DNA of 64,000 bases from positions 38,119-102,118 of the forward strand of contig NZ_AOIU01000003.1 of assembly GCF_000337455.1 (NCBI RefSeq), read 5' to 3'. Below, one piece after another: positions 62,692-64,000 of the stretch; position 1 is the stretch's first letter, and each line of letters starts with the position of its first letter. The DNA is from Halosimplex carlsbadense 2-9-1 (GTDB lineage Archaea > Halobacteriota > Halobacteria > Halobacteriales > Haloarculaceae). The position numbers were made by a program, and so were the translations under genes. A model generated the notes under the pieces. It was not told the DNA's origin, searched no databases, and saw only the letters and a list, made by a program, of their open reading frames with translations.

Positions 62692-62899
62692 GGATATGTT
62701 CTTTATGAATCAACTCTACTACTGGTGCAAGAGCAACCAACAGTTGATGGACGAGTGTTTCCGAGCCTCTGGCGGGGTGCGTCCGAAGTGGGACGAGGTA
62801 CACGCCTCTGACGGAGCCACGTACGGGAAGATGACCATAGAGAAGGTCTGTCGAACGAACAGCGACACCTTCGGAGGGAGGTACGTGGAGAGGGGATAG
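62692..62899 (+). pseudogene. 3' fragment of a second, divergent primase gene
   Basis: The segment encodes about 67 residues (from the ATG at 62696) that align with the end of the intact primase: NQLYYWCKSNQQLMDECFRAS, GGVRPKWDEVHASDG, then a closing FGGRYVERG. Residues differ at many positions, so this is a homologue from a related element, not a recent copy. The polymerase domain is missing and homology starts at CGGATATG, 8 nt after repeat B. A leaderless start at 62696 could still express the small domain. Confidence 0.65.
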
Positions 62900-63000
62900 G
62901 TGTTCGAGAGGGTTTTATCCGTCACACCCCACCCGTGTTATCTCGTCGGTTATCAACCGAAGTACACGGGGTGTTTTCCATATACGGCATTTCTCGTCAA

Positions 63001-63028
63001 ACCCACCATATAACACTATGACAATTGG
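63001..63028 (+). repeat. ~28-bp repeat, copy C
   Basis: This copy reads ACCCAC, CATATAACAC, TATGACAATTGG and is the most divergent of the three. It has the same orientation as B and begins 101 nt after the fragment stop. Its right end is 5 nt from the stop codon of the minus-strand DUF268 gene. Confidence 0.6.
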
Positions 63029-63033
63029 AGATG

Positions 63034-63885
63034 CTACTTTGTGAACTCAAACAAACCGCAGGCATACTCTTGCTTTTCCAATTCTTCAGGAGAGGGAGAC
63101 TTGACGAATTCTCCATCGATTACACCATCAAGCCTTTCGAGTTCTAACTCCTCAAATTGGTCCAGAACTGTATACGGTGAAAGAACCCTATGGGCATTGA
63201 ATTCAACTCGCTCTTGGCCAACTGGTACAGAAAAATATAGTTTTCCGTTCTTTTGTAGGACCCTCTGAATACTATCCATAAATTTCGTATGTCCTTCTGG
63301 GTCAATTGGGTCCCCATATCTTCCCAAACCAAAGTGCTCCGCTGCGTGTAAAGATGATATTGATTCTACCGAATTATCCTCGAATTGGTCTAATTTGGTT
63401 GCGTCGTCCTGTATGAATTCCAATCCTTGTACATTGGAATCCAAGGATCTGATATCAATCACAGTCACATCCCGGAATACTAACAAATGTGATACAAATC
63501 CATCAATCTTTGACCCGATGTCATAATGTTCTTCTGGATTTTCCTTCCGAATCCTTTTTGCAGCCCACAAATCTTGGTGGAAGTAATGTCCCGATGCTGT
63601 TCCTGCACCTTGATCAATGTGTGTTAGCATCGGAGTGTAGTTGGATATGGGTATTGCCGAGTCACCCGATTTCTCTCGATATTTTCTGATATCACGATAA
63701 TATCCCGGCAATCTATTCAGACTCACAACTAATTCAGGGATTGAAATCCCAAAATTCCCGAGTTTGTCAAGTTTCAGTCCGAAATATAAGCGACGTTTCC
63801 ATCCCATAAGACGAAATGAACTCTCATCCGTAATTAGTCCACTGAACCGCAGAATAGCACGGTTAGGGTCCACAGGAACTTCCAT
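63034..63885 (-). CDS. DUF268 family protein, very AT-rich gene
   Basis: The 283-residue protein matches DUF268, a methyltransferase-like family found in polysaccharide and glycoprotein gene clusters. Its hallmarks are GHYFHQDLWAAKRI near residue 98, HYDIGSKIDGFVSHLLVF near 119, IDIRSLDSNVQGLEFIQDDATKL near 142, SLHAAEHFGLGRYGDPIDPEG near 180 and LYFSVPVGQERVEFNAHR near 217. No catalytic residue is established. The gene is roughly 40 percent G+C by eye, with many AT-ending codons unlike the rest of the window, which indicates transfer from a low-GC source. Confidence 0.8.
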   Translation of the reverse strand: MEVPVDPNRAILRFSGLITDESSFRLMGWKRRLYFGLKLDKLGNFGISIPELVVSLNRLPGYYRDIRKYREKSGDSAIPISNYTPMLTHIDQGAGTASGHYFHQDLWAAKRIRKENPEEHYDIGSKIDGFVSHLLVFRDVTVIDIRSLDSNVQGLEFIQDDATKLDQFEDNSVESISSLHAAEHFGLGRYGDPIDPEGHTKFMDSIQRVLQKNGKLYFSVPVGQERVEFNAHRVLSPYTVLDQFEELELERLDGVIDGEFVKSPSPEELEKQEYACGLFEFTK

Positions 63886-63913
63886 ACAGTGCCTATGCCG
63901 AGGTCTGGCACAC

Positions 63914-64000
63914 TCAGTTGGAGAAGGCTTGGTCCACCAACTCGTCGGCTTCCCAGTTCTCCTCTCGTGGAATGTGCTGTATCTCGAATTGCTCGAACTC
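63914..64000 (-). CDS. C-terminal end of an RNase H-like protein (partial)
   Basis: The last 28 codons of a minus-strand gene are visible. They read FEQFEIQHIPREENWEADEL and then VDQAFSN before the TGA at 63914-63916. The HIPREEN-x2-ADEL pattern is typical of the C-terminal His loop and final helix of RNase HI-type proteins. The rest lies beyond the window. It is 28 nt upstream of the DUF268 gene on the same strand. Confidence 0.6.
   Translation of the reverse strand, partial: EFEQFEIQHIPREENWEADELVDQAFSN

Noticed and set aside
1-64000. CRISPR arrays, complete rRNA or complete tRNA genes, complete insertion sequences
   Set aside because: No regularly spaced repeats, no rRNA-like conserved blocks and no complete transposase were seen. 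Only the tRNA 3' remnant at 59522-59549 was supported; a tRNA scan by software could still find one I missed.

Overview
The window is chromosomal DNA from a haloarchaeon (class Halobacteria). The evidence is very high G+C over most of its length, strongly acidic predicted proteins, Tat-type twin-arginine signals followed by lipoboxes, a Bat/HTH-10 sensor-regulator, the archaeal termination nuclease aCPSF1, archaeal-type cobamide genes (CobY, CbiZ) and TATA boxes about 30 nt upstream of leaderless starts. I cannot name the genus.

Layout. 0.1-4.2 kb: a membrane glycosyltransferase, a PhoU/AbrB regulator and two small membrane proteins. 4.4-17.3 kb: a compact unit with a cytosolic TIG/Ig-repeat protein, two 4,5-dihydroxyphthalate decarboxylase-like proteins, a three-subunit molybdenum hydroxylase with its CoxG-like partner, and on the opposite strand an iron/sulfate-type ABC importer and a second CoxG-like protein. 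17.4-24.0 kb: paralogous divergent lipoproteins, an Hsp20, a PAS/GAF Bat-type regulator, a small HTH protein behind paired CTAG palindromes, two zinc-finger microproteins and a truncated haemoglobin. 24.1-35.8 kb: a nine-gene, tightly overlapped catabolic operon (2-hydroxyacid dehydrogenase, DUF3830, hydantoinase-type amidohydrolase, M20 carbamoylase, Dpp/Opp ABC importer) with a divergent IclR regulator. 35.9-46.6 kb: NikR, aCPSF1, a MinD-like ATPase with partner, a broken regulator, a secreted GH5 glycosidase, a NarK-like transporter, an alpha/beta hydrolase, CbiP and a zinc ribbon. 47.1-50.5 kb: a methyltransferase and an ABC-2 transporter. 50.6-57.4 kb: cobinamide salvage and late cobalamin assembly (CobA, CbiZ, CobD, CobY, CobS, CbiB, HAD). 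57.6-59.3 kb: small conserved proteins and an FNT channel.

From about 59.5 kb the composition falls and an integrated element begins: a tRNA 3'-end remnant, a tyrosine integrase broken by one extra base before its catalytic Tyr, an unknown protein coupled to a primase-polymerase, a divergent 3' fragment of a second primase, and three copies of a ~28-bp repeat at module boundaries. It is followed by a very AT-rich DUF268 gene and, at the edge, the C-terminus of an RNase H-like protein.

The two least explained parts are the molybdenum hydroxylase/decarboxylase-like cluster, whose large subunit has Thr where the catalytic Glu is expected, and the repeat-bounded integrative element. Function statements rest on recognising motifs by eye; no database search was run.
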